From contig CM076943.1 in assembly GCA_039566865.1 (NCBI GenBank), positions 15,052,001-15,116,000 on the forward strand: a stretch of 64,000 nucleotides of DNA. The letters run 5' to 3'. Shown piece by piece: positions 31,836 through 43,842 of the stretch (position 1 is the first letter of the stretch; each line of letters begins with the position of its first letter). The notes under the pieces were generated by a model. It did no database searches, was not told where the DNA came from, and was given only the letters and a program-made list of their open reading frames with translations. A program made the translations under genes and the position numbers. Source of the stretch: Aurelia coerulea (lineage: Eukaryota > Cnidaria > Scyphozoa > Semaeostomeae > Ulmaridae).

Positions 31836-34275
31836 TTCCAAGAAGTATTGGCAGAGTTTGTGGCTTCCTCCAGTGACAATGAAACAGTGACCTCACAGAC
31901 TGGGAGTATCGTGTCAATTGGAAATGAGCCCCCTCGAAGCTCTCAAGATCAAGAAGACACTCTTGAGGTACAGAGCGAAGAAACATTGATGATTATGGAA
32001 GAAAGAGAGAAAACTGCTGTCATAGAACTAGAGGTCCCCACTGAGGTTCCTTTGAATGCAGAAATAGAAGCCACTCTTATCGTAATGGAAGGCTCCACTG
32101 AGGGCGAAAATGATGAGACTGCTGTGGTTGAAATAGAGGCCACTGTCATGTTTATGGTAGAAACAGATGAAACCACTGAAGCAGAAGCTGGAAATCCTGC
32201 TGCTGTGCTACAACTACAGGATACTACTGAGGTAGAAACAGAGACTGCTGTGGTGGAACCAGAGGAGACTGATCTGGTAGAAAGAAATGACACTAATAAT
32301 GCAGAGAAAGACAAAACTCATATGGTTATGGTTGATACAGAAGAGACTCCCATCAGCTCTCCCATCAATATGGTTATAACCAACCATACAATACCTGGAG
32401 GGCATTGGACCAGTTGAGGTTGGAAACAACTTTCTATACATACCACGCAACTTATTTTCTGCTGTAACAAAAATGATTGAAAACAGTATTGATTTACAAG
32501 CAGAAGTAGAATGCTGTCACTCATTTCTTTGGGAAAAACATGGCAGCAGCAACATATCACCATTTGACCGTCAGTCCTCAAACAAGCAGGAATCAAATGA
32601 AAGAAAATGTGTTTCTATTATTTACATGCTAATTTTTGGACAGTCACAGAAAGCAAATTGGTTTCAGAAAGTCTTGTCAACTCAAGTTGTCGGCAAAGGT
32701 ATCAGTGACACAGGGCTATCCATTCTAAATAACAGTGGAATTGCTATTTCTAGGAATACACAAAAACTAGATCGCCAAAGATCAGCAAAAAATCATAATC
32801 AGGTTGTCAGGAAGTTCATATCTGAAGCAGTCAGTAAACAGAACTTGCTAGTTCTTATGATAGATGACTTCACTAATATTCACACAAAGAGACGACCAAA
32901 AGATGAAGTAACATCAACTGCACGCAGTATGGCGACAATTCTCCTGAAGAGATTTTGTAATGTTCCAGCAATTCCAGTACAGAATGAGAAAGTAACCCAG
33001 TATCCACAAGGTATAAATAAGGATATGCTGAAAGGTTTCACATTCAGTAATTTAAACAGGCTGTCATACTCATTTGCATCAGCGATGCCAAATTGGATAC
33101 GTATTGCTTTTTTACCCTGAAATGGAATGGAACAGAGTTGATGATCACGATTATCAAGCACAGCAATGAAATATTCAGTCAATAAGAAAAATGATCGATT
33201 GCAGACTTATTGATGAAGTAAAGCTACCCTTGAAGAGTTTTCAGAACTTTCTACAGGCAGCTTTGCATGCAGTTGACCATGGACTTGACCAGTACCTAAG
33301 TAGATTTATCTGCCCACAACCAGGAGATTGGCCAGCACAGTTCTATATGAGACAGCTTACATATAATGTCCCCAGTCATGCTCCATCTTGCATTCAAAAC
33401 ATTGTGCCATTAATTGGACCACTTCATGTGCAGCTTAATGCAAGAGAATGTGTATGCCTCCTTAACATAGAGTTTTTTAAGAGAGGTTACAAGTGGATTT
33501 TTGGAGAACGTAAGGTTCTTGCAATGAAGCCAAAGGCATGGAGAATATCTCTCCTAGAAGAACTGCTTTACGGAGGATGGACTTTAATTCGTGATCAAGT
33601 TACAACTGCTTTTTCTCGCTGCAAAGATATTCAATACCTGACACTCTTGAATCTACTGGACAATTACCTGCCTTTAGTGCTGTCAATTTATTCAGTCATA
33701 TTCAAATGTGGAGATACTGAGCAATATGTCAATGCAATGTTCAGATGCTGGGTAATGTTCTTTTGTTTTAAGAGACACCACTACAACAAAGCACCTCTTG
33801 TATGGCTGAGCAATTACTTGTTTTGGCAGCAGCAAGATTATCCACTGTTTCGCACCATGATGCAAAATCTAAATGCCTTTGATGAATATCCGGTTGAGAA
33901 TTTTCACTCAGTCCTCAGAGCTCAAAGCCGTGACAGTGATACTGCTGAACTGTTGTCCGAAAAGGCAAGGGCACTTGATGGAGATAAAGCTGGTGCAACT
34001 AACTTCTCGTCAGTATTTATTACTCCAAGAAATACTACTTTCAGCAAAGGGAGATTATCTGAGCTTAAGCTCAGCGCAGCTGCATTCATTACTGATGTAT
34101 TACGTCAAATCAAAGACAACCCAAACACAGCTGTACAGGTGCCAAGACCAAAAAGAAAGCAGAAAAATATGACATACTGGAAACTGCCACACATCTATGG
34201 AGAAGGCACTGTTGTTTCATCAAAGGTCCTCCCTCTTGGGTTCCAATTTGTTGGCAAAGAGCCAAACCCGCGAAG
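31836..34275 (+). pseudogene. Transposase-like core exon (DUF6589-like), three lesions
   Basis: Phase-0 start FQEVLAEFVASSS; donor GTAAGT at 34276. The first 180 codons are acidic imperfect repeats (TAVVEIEAT- and VETDE-type). The core follows: LLVLMIDDFTNIHTKRRP (32848-32901), NIVPLIGPLHVQLNARE (about 33397-33447) and DEYPVENFHSVLR (about 33878-33919). These are spaced like the D, D/H and E motifs of an RNase-H-fold transposase, and the whole resembles DUF6589-type proteins of cnidarians and sponges as I remember them. Breaks: a frame change near 32390, another in the T run at 33107-33113, and an in-frame TGA at 33167. The copy is therefore inactive unless corrected by editing or assembly error. 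Family assignment is from memory of motifs, not a search. Confidence 0.65.
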
Positions 34276-34664
34276 GTAAGTTGGAAAATCCTTACTGGTA
34301 GTATCAAGTAAGATTACAAAACTATGCCAAGGCAAGGCCTGTTTCTGTTTTTTTAGAAAAGCAGCCATGTGTACAGTAAAGACTCTCAGTTGATCAGATC
34401 TCTCAAGAATTCTTAGACGTTGAGAATTCTTGAAGATTGTTTAAACATGTTGAGAATTTTTGAAACAGTCACTAGCTCACTGCTTCAAAGATTGTAAATG
34501 ACAGATCAGAAGCCCACCACAGAGCCTTGCAATCGGATGTATAGACATTCGCGAATTTCGCAGTTTCGACTAGTGGTAAACAGAATATCCTGTCGCCGTT
34601 TTACGTTCTGTAAAGGATGAGAAGTAAGAGGAAGTAAAGATGAACTAATATACATAACAAAACG

Positions 34665-35655
34665 GATATTTCGCAGTTAAGTAACGACTTAACTGCGACA
34701 ACTCCATTCTGTTATGTATATTGTACTATATACACTTTATTCATTTACTACTATTTATAACAAAACGGATATTTATAATAACGACTTAACTGCGATAACT
34801 CCATTCTGTTATGTATTAAATGATCATACCTTATAACGGATCGACTTTTTCGCGATGGATGTAATCATTCGCGATATTTCAATTTTGTTACACAAATATG
34901 CATAACGAAACGGATATTTCGCAGTTAAGTAATGACTTAACTGCGATAACTCCATTCTGTTATGTATTATGTGATCATATCTTATAACGGATCGACTTTT
35001 TCGCGATGGATGTAATCATTCGCGATATTTCAATTTTGTTACACAAATATGCATAACGAAACGGATATTTCGCAGTTAAGTAATGACTTAACTGCGATAA
35101 CTCCATTCTGTTATGTATTAAATGATCATACCTTATAACGGATCGACTTTTTCGCGATGGATGTAATCATTCGCGATATTTCAATTTTGTTACACAAATA
35201 TGTATAACGAAACGGATATTTCGCAGTTAAGTGACGACTTAACTGCGACAACTCCATTCTGTTATGTATTATGTGATCATATCTTATAACGGATCGACTT
35301 TTTCGCGATGGATGTAGTCATTCGCGATATTTCAATTTTGTTACACAAATATGCATAACGAAACGGATATTTCGCAGTTAAGTAATGACTTAACTGCGAT
35401 AACTCCATTCTGTTATGTATTAAATGATCATACCTTATAACGGATCGACTTTTTCGCGATGGATGTAATCATTCGCGATATTTCAATTTTGTTACACAAA
35501 TAAACGACTTAACTGCGACAACTCCATTCTGTTATGTATTATGTGATCATATCTTATATCGGATCGACTTTTTCGCGATGGATGTAGTCATTCGCGATAT
35601 TTCAATTTTGTTACACAAATATGTATAACGAAAAGGATATTTCGCAGTTAAAGAT
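34665..35655. repeat. 151-bp minisatellite array
   Basis: The unit holds CATAACGAAACGGATATTTC, the palindrome GCAGTTAAGTNATGACTTAACTGC, and TTTTTCGCGATGGATGTA. Unit starts at about 34901, 35052, 35203, 35354, (35505, shortened by ~22 bp) and 35634 give a regular 151-bp period. Two adjacent whole-unit classes alternate (ATGTGATCATATC and AAATGATCATACC), suggesting expansion as 302-bp dimers. Confidence 0.85.
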
Positions 35656-37187
35656 CTAAAGATTTAAAGATCTCGTACGCTTTTCCAGAAGAGTGAGAGT
35701 GATGCACCCCTAAAGCGAGCCGGGGCTTGAGTTTCAACTCAATCATCGTGTACATTCATTTTTGTTTTGTAAGAAACCGCTTATAAGAAACGTTAAGCTC
35801 AATTTTTCGAAACTTAAGAAACTTTTGCAATTTACAGTTTTAATTTTCCACATAAGAAACTTTTGGTAGCAAAATGGCCCAAAAATTTAAGAAAATGCCT
35901 ACCAGCGCCGGACCTTAGTTTCTTATAAAAAAATGTGAGTGTAAGCCACCCGTCTGTCCATCAGCGTTGCCCTGCCCTCAGCATTGAGGTTGCTGATTTC
36001 AAAGATTGCTGATTTGAATGAATTTTTCAAAAACCATACCCCAAAATTTACGAGCATTCAAAATAGATACCCTAAAATTGTGACAAAGATTCCCTGAAGC
36101 GTTATTCTTCTAAAACGACACCCCAAAATGTGTGTCAATTTGTGATCTTAGGGGTAATCGACAAAAGATTTTCGTCCCCGTTAATGGATCTTGTCCGTTA
36201 AGATCTGAACCCCTTCCCCCCTGCTTAACTGTCAAATTTTTTGCCTCGGGTCAAAGTTTGCTTAGGCCCTCCGAGGCCTGTAAATACCTACGTTATTTCA
36301 ATTCATTTTCTTGTTGCCGGCCCAACCACCTTCCGGCTTTTTTAAAGGCGAGTATACTGTAGTTACTGTAAATTTTCAAAGTCGTAAATATAAATGCGAC
36401 GAAAAAAGCTTATTTACGATCTTAAAGTCTTGTTTAGTTAGCCACATTTCTTATCAGGATTTTCGTCCCCGAAACGAAATTTGAATGGATTCAGGTGAGA
36501 CCTCCACCCCCTCCCCCTAACGGACAAAATCCGTTAATGGGGACAAAAATCTGTTGTCGATGACACCAAAAATGACACCCTAAAAACTAAAAATTATTTC
36601 AGCATGGAGCCCCAAAAAATGGCACATCCCGTACTGGTATATATGGTACACGTTTTTTACAATAAACTTGGGTCAGCACTTAGTACTAAAAGTTTCTTAA
36701 TTTCGCATGAAAATTTCGGTGTTTTAGTAGTAAAAGTTTCTTAATCAGTTTCTTGTTTTTTGGGCCTAAAATTGCGGTATTGTTCGAAGTTGAGCCTTCT
36801 TCTCGAGAAAGGGCTTCCATTTTGCATTGACATTGTCATCAAGAAGGAGCCATGCACATCAAGACAAAAATTTACCAATTTTGCAGTTAAAAGTCAAGAA
36901 AAGACGAATGTACCTTTGTTAGAAAGACATATAGAATATGAGAGACACAAAGAAATAAAGTTTTAGAGTTTACTGTTCTTGAGCGTAGTACTAGAGTTTC
37001 TCAAATTTTTGGTCATCGTAGTACTAGTTTCTTATAAACCAGTTTCTTATAAAAAAAAAACGTGTAGTTACCCCCCCCCCCCTTGGGTCCGCAAGACAAT
37101 GTTTCATTACGATTTTTATGTTGATTACTCGACGTTCGTTGGCATGAAAAATCGTTGCGGTTTGCGGTAGGCCTGATAGAATTTGAT
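35656..37187. other. Interior of the 3-kb element, no gene seen
   Basis: Low-complexity sequence with an inverted pair around GTCCGTTA/TAACGGAC (36153-36200 and 36515-36560), AAGTTTCTTAA-type blocks (35780-35930, 36680-36750, 36980-37050) and a C run at 37071-37082. No recognisable protein. Confidence 0.55.
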
Positions 37188-38439
37188 CGCGAAAAAGTCG
37201 ATCCGTTATAAGGTATGATCATTTAATACATAACAGAATGGAGTTGTCGCAGTTAAGTCGTTACTTAACTGCGAAATATCCGTTTTGTTATAAATAGTAG
37301 TAAATGAATAAAGTGTATATAGTACAATATACATAACAGAATGGAGTTGTCGCAGTTAAGTCGTTACTTAACTGCGAAATATCCGTTTTGTTATGTATAT
37401 TAGTTCATCTTTACTTCCTCTTACTTCTCATCCTTTACAGAACGTAAAACGGCGACAGGATATTCTGTTTACCACTGGTCGAAACTGCGAAATTCGCGGA
37501 TGTCATACGATCCTTGCAATCAAATAGTTTAGCATGATATACAACAAGTAAAGGCAGTACCCCCTGCTAATTTGTTTTGCTAACCTTTGTACAAAAATGT
37601 GCAGGTGATAATGTAATCAATGGCATTATTTCCACACAAAGTACCATTTTTGGCTCATCATGGGTGGGTGGACTGCCTTTAATGTTCATAGATTGGACAA
37701 ATCTTTGGAGTAACCTTCTGTTTCTTTTGTCACTGATACAGGTAATGAAAATTGAGATCTTTTCCCAGTCTTTTTTGTCCCAACATTCTGACAAACATAT
37801 TTCAAGAGAATGGGCATTGAAAATTTGATAACAATATTCATTCTGAACCAAAACCAATTGCATAGCTTTTGATCAACCTAAGCTACTGTAAGTCCATCCT
37901 GTGCGGTCAGATGATGGGACATTAAAGGGAAGAGACAATTGGTAAACATATTTGCTTGTAGACAGAAGAAAGAATGCACCCACATAACATTCATTTTTAT
38001 AAAAAACAGCTTCTAGAAAAAATTTGCTCAATTTGTAAAACTAAGATACTATACCTTAATCTGAAAGCTAACAAATTTAATTCATAATTTGCAGTTTTCT
38101 GTTCCCCAGTCACTCAAAGTCAAAACAGTTTTGACCCTAAACTCTACACTGTATTCTTCACTATACACTTGACATGCAGATTGCATTTCATTTTCAGAAA
38201 ACTGCACACTCAAAAAAGTTTCTATTTACAAATTTGTTTTGACTTTAAATTTGGAAGAGAGAATGGTTTGAATTGTTATTGATACCACTCAAATAGGTTC
38301 ATTTCTGAGTGTGAAGTTAACATTTAACTAGGCACCTTAGAAGCTTTTCAGTTTCAAAATGTGAAATCAGTCATTCAGATGATAACATCTAATGTACATA
38401 TGGGTATGCTACAGTATGTGCTGTATTCTTCCATTCTAG

Positions 38440-38788
38440 GCCTTGTGACCTCCCAGACTGCAAAGAGCAGGTTCACAGTTCAGAAATTCTTCATGGATGT
38501 GGACATTCCTTCCATTCAGTATGTATGCCTTCTGCACAACGTGTATGTGTTATTTGCAAAGAAGGATTGGTTGGGGCAGTAGAGTCACTTTCAGAAATAG
38601 CATCTGAGACCATTTGCAACTCTGGCTCTGAAGCAAGGTCAGATATTCCTCCAAACGAGGGAGAAGAAGATGATGATGGTGATGATGACATTCCAACTGA
38701 AATGGAGCAAACTGAAGCAACCATTGCAGGTGCCCAGTTACAATTACAGAATGAAATTTCAAGTTGGGGAGTCATCCAAGGCCCTTAA
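38440..38788 (+). CDS. Transposase-like gene, last exon (RING-like zinc binding)
   Basis: Acceptor TAG at 38437-38439. The G completes an Arg codon begun by AG at 34274-34275. It reads PCDLPDCKEQVHSS, HGCGHSFHSVCMPS and VCVICKEGL: C-x4-C ... C-x-H-x3-H-x3-C ... C-x2-C, a RING/treble-clef-like zinc-binding pattern. An acidic tail (EGEEDDDGDDD) follows, then a TAA at 38786-38788. The phase match with exon 2 across an intron now carrying a foreign element supports the model. A zinc-binding C-terminus on this transposase type is an inference. Confidence 0.6.
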
Positions 38789-38793
38789 ATAAA
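38788..38793 (+). terminator. Candidate poly(A) signal overlapping the stop codon
   Basis: The last A of the TAA stop is the first A of AATAAA. A second A-rich region follows. It would give a very short 3' UTR. Confidence 0.4.
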
Positions 38794-39192
38794 AAGGCTG
38801 AAACTGTAAAAAGCTTCATTCAGTCAATTCAAATGAGTGCAGCTATGATAACTGGCAGTTTACCTTCAGATAGAAATTTCATAGCTTTTTTTCATAGCTA
38901 GAAATTTCAAAAATCAGAGTCAAATATTTCATAAAGTCAATAATTTTTAACATAATCAATCATTTGCATTGGGGTCATCAATTGAGAATATGTTAGCCTG
39001 TTCTCAGTCCCCCACTCCATTTGTTTATGGAAGTGATGGACACACAGGCAGGCTAAGATTCTAGAAATGGGGGGGGGGGGGTTGATTTTTATTTGGAATG
39101 AGGAATTTGAATTAAAACCCAAAACAGATTCAATTGATGACATTCTTTGCCTAATCATACCAGCAAAAGGACACACTCACCAAACAAGAATC

Positions 39193-39434
39193 CCTTGGTC
39201 ACTCTCTTATGAAACCTTGTGGAATTACTACAGAAGCTCACAACATTTGTGAAGGTCTAATTTATCAAAGAGGATATTCCACAAGGTCACTCGCTTTATG
39301 AAACCTTGTGGTTGCCCCTGGGTCAATCGCTTGCTGAAACCTAGTGGGTATTCTGCACCTCTAATACAGGTGTAACCTCATTCCTTTCAAGGAGAAATAC
39401 TTTTCCTAGGTCACTCGCTTTCTGAAACCTAGAG
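39193..39434. repeat. Four dispersed imperfect hairpins, ~31 bp each
   Basis: Copies at 39193-39222, 39279-39312, 39316-39348 and 39404-39434. Each has CCTAGG or CCTTGG-like bases, then GTCACTCGCTTT, then TGAAACCT and the inverse of the start. The stems vary but remain paired within a copy (for example CCACAAGG with CCTTGTGG in copy 2). Confidence 0.7.
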
Positions 39435-41138
39435 AATACATGTAAACATGGCTGTGGTCTGTAAGTTGTTTATAATCATGAAAATAAACAGTAAATTAAT
39501 TTTTTGTTAAGATGAAAACCAAGAGTGGAAATGTTTTTGTTTTCATTTTCAGTGAACATTAGCATATAGATAGTTACTAACTTTTCAGCTATTACGTAAT
39601 CTAAGGATACATTCGCAACGTCCAGCCATGCTAAACTTTGAAAAATTATCTCAAAATGAAGGTAAACTCCAGGTTACCACTCGATGTCAGTTCTATCTGT
39701 GAATGATGTGTCTATGGATCTACAGAAGAATGTAAGTTGTCATCTTTATTCTACTTCAATCATTTTGCCTGGGAAAGCAGTCTATAAGGCTAGCACTAAA
39801 GTTAGAAATTATTTGATTTGCATATTAAAAATAGCATTTCTTTTTGTAGGCACAGGTACTGGGGAAAAATTAATATTAAAGTAATAAGAACCTCTTGCCG
39901 GTTTTGTCTATATCAGACCAACCACATTATTTGTGATATAACCAGTTCCTGTTTCCACAGAGAAGGAAAAAGAGTATATTTTGTTCTCTATAAATGAAAA
40001 CCGGAAGTATGGCTGTGTCAAAATATCGAGGTTTGGCCTAATCTAGACAAATTTGGCAAGATTGGCAAGCACCAACAAGTAAATTACTTTTTACAGGTAC
40101 TGATTACTTTTATACTAATTTTCCCTATTGCCTGTCATGAGCGTAGGGAAGATAAATTTGGGGGGCTGGGAGAAAAAATCTATTGTTTACAAACAATTTG
40201 CCTGGCTGAAATCGGATTTCTGCCCGATTATGGCTGATTTTTGCAAATTGTTCTAATGTTGGGGGGGGGGGGGCTACTTGCCTGTGTTGTAAGCAGCTTT
40301 TCATTCATGGAAAATTTTACTATTTTTAGAAGATCTCTCAAACACACAAAAGGAAGCAAATAAACTTCAGACCTATAACGTTTGATACACCACTAAACAA
40401 AGTGAATAAAAAGGAAGGGAAGGTTACTGAATGTAGCCTCTCTCTTGGACAGATTCAGGATGCTGTCTTTTCTTGCCAAGTGTTTAAAGTTGAGGAGGAA
40501 CAAGAGGGTGGGGTGGGGGATAACATGCTCCGTTCATTTCTATGCCTATTGTTGACAACGCATTACCAGGTGTTCCAGAATGTAATAGGTTTGCACAGAA
40601 ATTATGCAGAGGAGCCTCATTTCTAATATTTCGAAGCTGTCATTTTCGGAAACATGTGACTTTAATGTCTAGGCTTTTATATTACATAGCTGTTTTAATC
40701 TATTCAATGGTTTCTACAATATCATTGGTCTTTGCAGCATAAATCTGTTGCCATCACAAGAACAGAGGTACAATCTTGAGGAATTCAAGAAATCCTTTCC
40801 TTTGAGTATAGCTAATTTTCCTCAAGATTAGGTGCAAAGTTTTTAGTATGATTGCAACATTCTCATAGTCTCCCTGATCAAAATTTGACTCTTTTTCATC
40901 ATTAATGATAAAAAGCTCTGCTTGGGTAGGCAGCAACTTGAAAAGGATGTTTTTCAGGAAACCCCACAGTCAGATTCTTAATCCTCTTTGCCAGGGTTAC
41001 ATTGGTACTTATTGACTACTTATTGGATAGATGTATTTCATAGAAATTTTCATCTCAAAACTATTGTGCCGGAGAAAAATAAGACGGAATAGACAGTTTT
41101 TACAAATAGCATGTTGCCAGTTGTGATACCTGGTGCGC

Positions 41139-41436
41139 CAAAATAAACTATGCACTGTTGGCAGGCTACGAGCAATTTCTAAATTCCCAAATCACCTCGA
41201 AAACGTTTTCTCTTTGTCCATCCATTCGAGTCTTTAGAAACTTTAACCAACGTTTTTTGATCGTTTGCAGTGTTTTGAACATGAAATTTTAAGGAATTCG
41301 CTTCTAGCTTCAGAGACTGAAAACAGACTGAAATTCAGGCTTTCTGCTAAAGATTGAGTCATAAATCTTCAAAATCGGTCCAGTGTACGATTTATCGTGG
41401 CTTGTCAAAAGTGCATAATTTATTTTGGCAGAGGCA
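41139..41436. mobile_element. 0.3-kb inverted-repeat element, family B copy 1
   Basis: Ends GCCAAAATAAACTATGCACT and, inverted, AGTGCATAATTTATTTTGGC. A sister copy lies at about 52483-52762, sharing AATTTCTAAAT-CC-AAATCACC and AGTGTACGATTTATCGTGG; a related end is at 29.45 kb. It inserted after the 17-kb transposon or travelled with it. Confidence 0.65.
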
Positions 41437-41929
41437 GTACAGTTTTTTTTCAAAATATTGCCGCGCGTTTAGAGACACACTTAATTGTCCGAACTATCCA
41501 TTAAGTATGTTATGCACCAAAAGAGTACTCTCAACTTCAAGAAATTAGTATCTTTGTGGTTTCTTTCAAATGTGTATCGGTATATCATGTTGCAGGCATG
41601 TTGTAAACCTGTAATTGTCATCTAATTAATTATCGACTCATCATCCATATTAATTTAAATTTCATGGACATTTCTGTGGATATCAAAGAATATTTCGCTG
41701 TGGAGAGCAAAAGATGCACAGAAGAAGGAGATACACAAAGAATAAAAGAACAAGGCACTGGTTCATAGTCATTCTACTTTTGTACCAAAGCATAATGAAG
41801 AACTACCAGATCATCATTGAAACTGTCCAAGGAGAGCAGCTGATAATATTCAGGAATAGAAAGAGAGCATCTACTTTGAGGGGAAATACGTCATTTTAAT
41901 GGAGATCTTAATAAGCGTCATTATTCATA

Positions 41930-42395
41930 TTCATATTCATATTCATATTCAATTCTTTTAAGGAGGGTTGCCCTTCAGCAGAAGCTGGTTTTCAAGGGGC
42001 CCTCCGATAAAAACAATAATTAAAATCTACAGAAACAAAGTAAAAAGCTATTAATTAAATCAAACTATAAAACCTTATTTACAATATTCAAAACCTATGT
42101 ACAATAATGTTTAAAATTTAAAATCATGCGAAAGAAAAAGAAGCCTGTACCTAAATAGTCTTGAAACTCTTCAGTGAGGCTGCCTGCTTAGACTCGACTG
42201 AGAGGCTATTCCACAGTTTTGCACCTCTGTAGGAGAAACATCTCTGGCCATTATTTGACCTTTTCTTGGGTAACCTAAGGTCGGTTCCTGTATTACGAAG
42301 GCTGTAGGATGAACACTGCGAATTTCGTGTGAAGAGGTCACACAGGTATTATACTGACATCTGCATTCTGAGCTAGTTATTATCTGAGATATCAT
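41930..42395 (-). pseudogene. CR1/L2-like LINE 3' fragment, second copy
   Basis: An ATTCAT microsatellite tail at the left edge, then AGGAGGGTTGCCCTTC as at 29.85 kb. Translated minus-strand blocks correspond to the C-terminus at 47.4-47.6 kb (AKLWNSLS-type; here frame-broken, within 42171-42395). It is heavily 5' truncated. It lies inside the 17-kb element, so it is a separate insertion from the LINE the element interrupted. Confidence 0.75.
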
Positions 42396-42528
42396 ATCAG
42401 AACTCATGCGAAAGGCTAGAACTCAAATGAAGTTTACAGTAAATATGCTTTCAATCGAAAAATCAAAAGAATTAACAATGTAGAGCTCAGGCCGCAAATT
42501 GAATCTCCTGATGAAAACCGAGCCTTAA

Positions 42529-42895
42529 AGAGACACAATCGCAAATTTTTTGTGTCTGAAAATCTAAACGAGATTCCTCATACATAAAGTAGAGACCTTG
42601 TACATTCTGAAAATATATTTAATACACAAAACCGAAAATTTAATTGACCGAGATTTATGAAAAGAAACTTGCAAGGCGAGAATTTGTCTATTGTCTTTCC
42701 ATTGTTTATGCGCACGTGCCGCAGAAAAGTGTGGGTACAAATACGTCGTTTTTCCTTTCGTTTTACTGTTTTATGATACTTCTAGAAGTCGTACGAAACT
42801 ACCAAATACATTTTCGGAATGTACAAGGTCTCTTCTTTATGCATGAAGAATCTCGTTGAGATTTTCCGACATCAAAAATTTGCGATTGTGTCTCT
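42529..42895. mobile_element. 367-bp inverted-repeat element with TTAA TSD
   Basis: TTAA at 42525-42528 and 42896-42899. Ends AGAGACACAATCGCAAATTT and the exact inverse. Arms of ~95 bp include CGAGATT and AGAGACCTTGTACATTC. No open frame of note. TTAA duplication and a different terminus from the piggyBac-like element; compare 56910-57223. Confidence 0.75.
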
Positions 42896-43842
42896 TTAAA
42901 GAGACGTAATGCAAAAGATATACAAGTGTCGTGATAGTTGAAATTGGACATGATCATGATTGAAAGTACAGTTGTTGAGGGACTGTCCTTAGTTTTAACC
43001 CATAGACGAGTCATGCCTTTCGTTGGAACATGTTGTAACTATCTGTTTAGGTAAAAGGAGGCAGCAAAATGTTTTGGGCCATATAACATGCAAGATAATG
43101 TCTTGAGCATTTGTTTGATGGCACAATATATTTTGTTGGGGTGTGGGTGTAGGGGTGTGATGGAGCCCACCATTTGCGTAGTTACTGCATGTTTCAACAT
43201 GTTTCAACATGTTTCAGCACGTTTCAGCTAAGCTGACTTTTCGTCCCTATGCACAATATTTTTCCCTATATAAAAACACAACTCCACTCCTATATGTACT
43301 CGTTCTACTTCCTACATAAAAAGAGCAATTGGTCCACATAATTTCATTCAATGTAGGTTATGGAATCTCGATTCAATTAGAATTAACTTGGAAACGTTAG
43401 GACATAGCAAAAGGAAACACCAAAGGAACATTGCAGTTTCCAATTTTATTCTCAGCCAAAACATTTTAACAATTATTTCTCTAACACTGAATATTGTCCA
43501 AACGCAACTTTTTAAAGGTCGAACTTCAAAATTTGAAACAAAAAATGTTGTTTGCAGTATTTCCAGTTTTATCATGGATTTATGAATTATGCATTTCTTT
43601 TTGGCATCTGTTAAAAAACCGATGTCCTTTCTTTGCAAACAATATTTCTGTTTCCTAACCATACCCAAAGATATTTATTCTATAAAACTTCAATATGAAA
43701 AAGCTCAGGTAAGAAGCCTAAAATAGGAAGAAACGATGTGCATACAGTTTCATATGCAAATTTGGAAAGAGTGTTCTTTGATATACATGAGAGAGTTTTG
43801 GTGGCCATGTTGTGTCTGCATGCTGGTGTTTCTTTTGTATAG

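Larger units (their letters stand above)
34535..37511. mobile_element. 3-kb MULE-like inverted-repeat element with minisatellite arms
   Basis: TSD CCTTGCAATC at 34525-34534 and 37512-37521. The termini (ACATTCGCGAATTTCGCAG left; CTGCGAAATTCGCGGATGT right) and arms of about 320 bp (to ~34857; from ~37188) are inverted matches through TAGTGGTAAACAG, CATCCTTTACAGAACG and GTTATAAATAG. The left arm leads into a 151-bp tandem array. A 10-bp TSD and long TIRs suggest a Mutator-like non-autonomous element. No transposase frame. Confidence 0.8.
34276..38439 (+). other. Intron 2 of the transposase-like gene, enlarged by insertion
   Basis: GTAAGT at 34276 to TAG at 38439. Most of it (34535-37511) is a later inverted-repeat element; without it and one TSD the intron would be about 1.2 kb. 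The phases on either side agree (two bases AG plus G = Arg). Confidence 0.6.
38794..41929. other. Interior of the 17-kb transposon, mostly unassigned
   Basis: Contains G runs (39069-39080, 40260-40272), four hairpin repeats (39193-39434) and a 0.3-kb inverted-repeat element (41139-41436). The frames at 40402-40742 and 41714-41899 have no recognisable homology and are not called as genes. Confidence 0.5.

Noticed and set aside
34665..35655. CRISPR-like regular repeats
   Set aside because: The 151-bp units are contiguous tandem repeats without unique spacers, in a eukaryotic transposon.
37605..37741. Possible coding exon in the 17-kb transposon (GTGATAATG ... CTGATACAG between AG and GT)
   Set aside because: It has splice-like borders and an open frame, but its phase does not fit exon 2 (ends with two bases) while the exon at 38440 does. 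The hydrophobic translation is not recognisable.
37606..38440. Retroviral envelope or polymerase in the 17-kb transposon
   Set aside because: No RT, integrase or envelope motifs occur in the element apart from the separate LINE fragment at 41930-42395.
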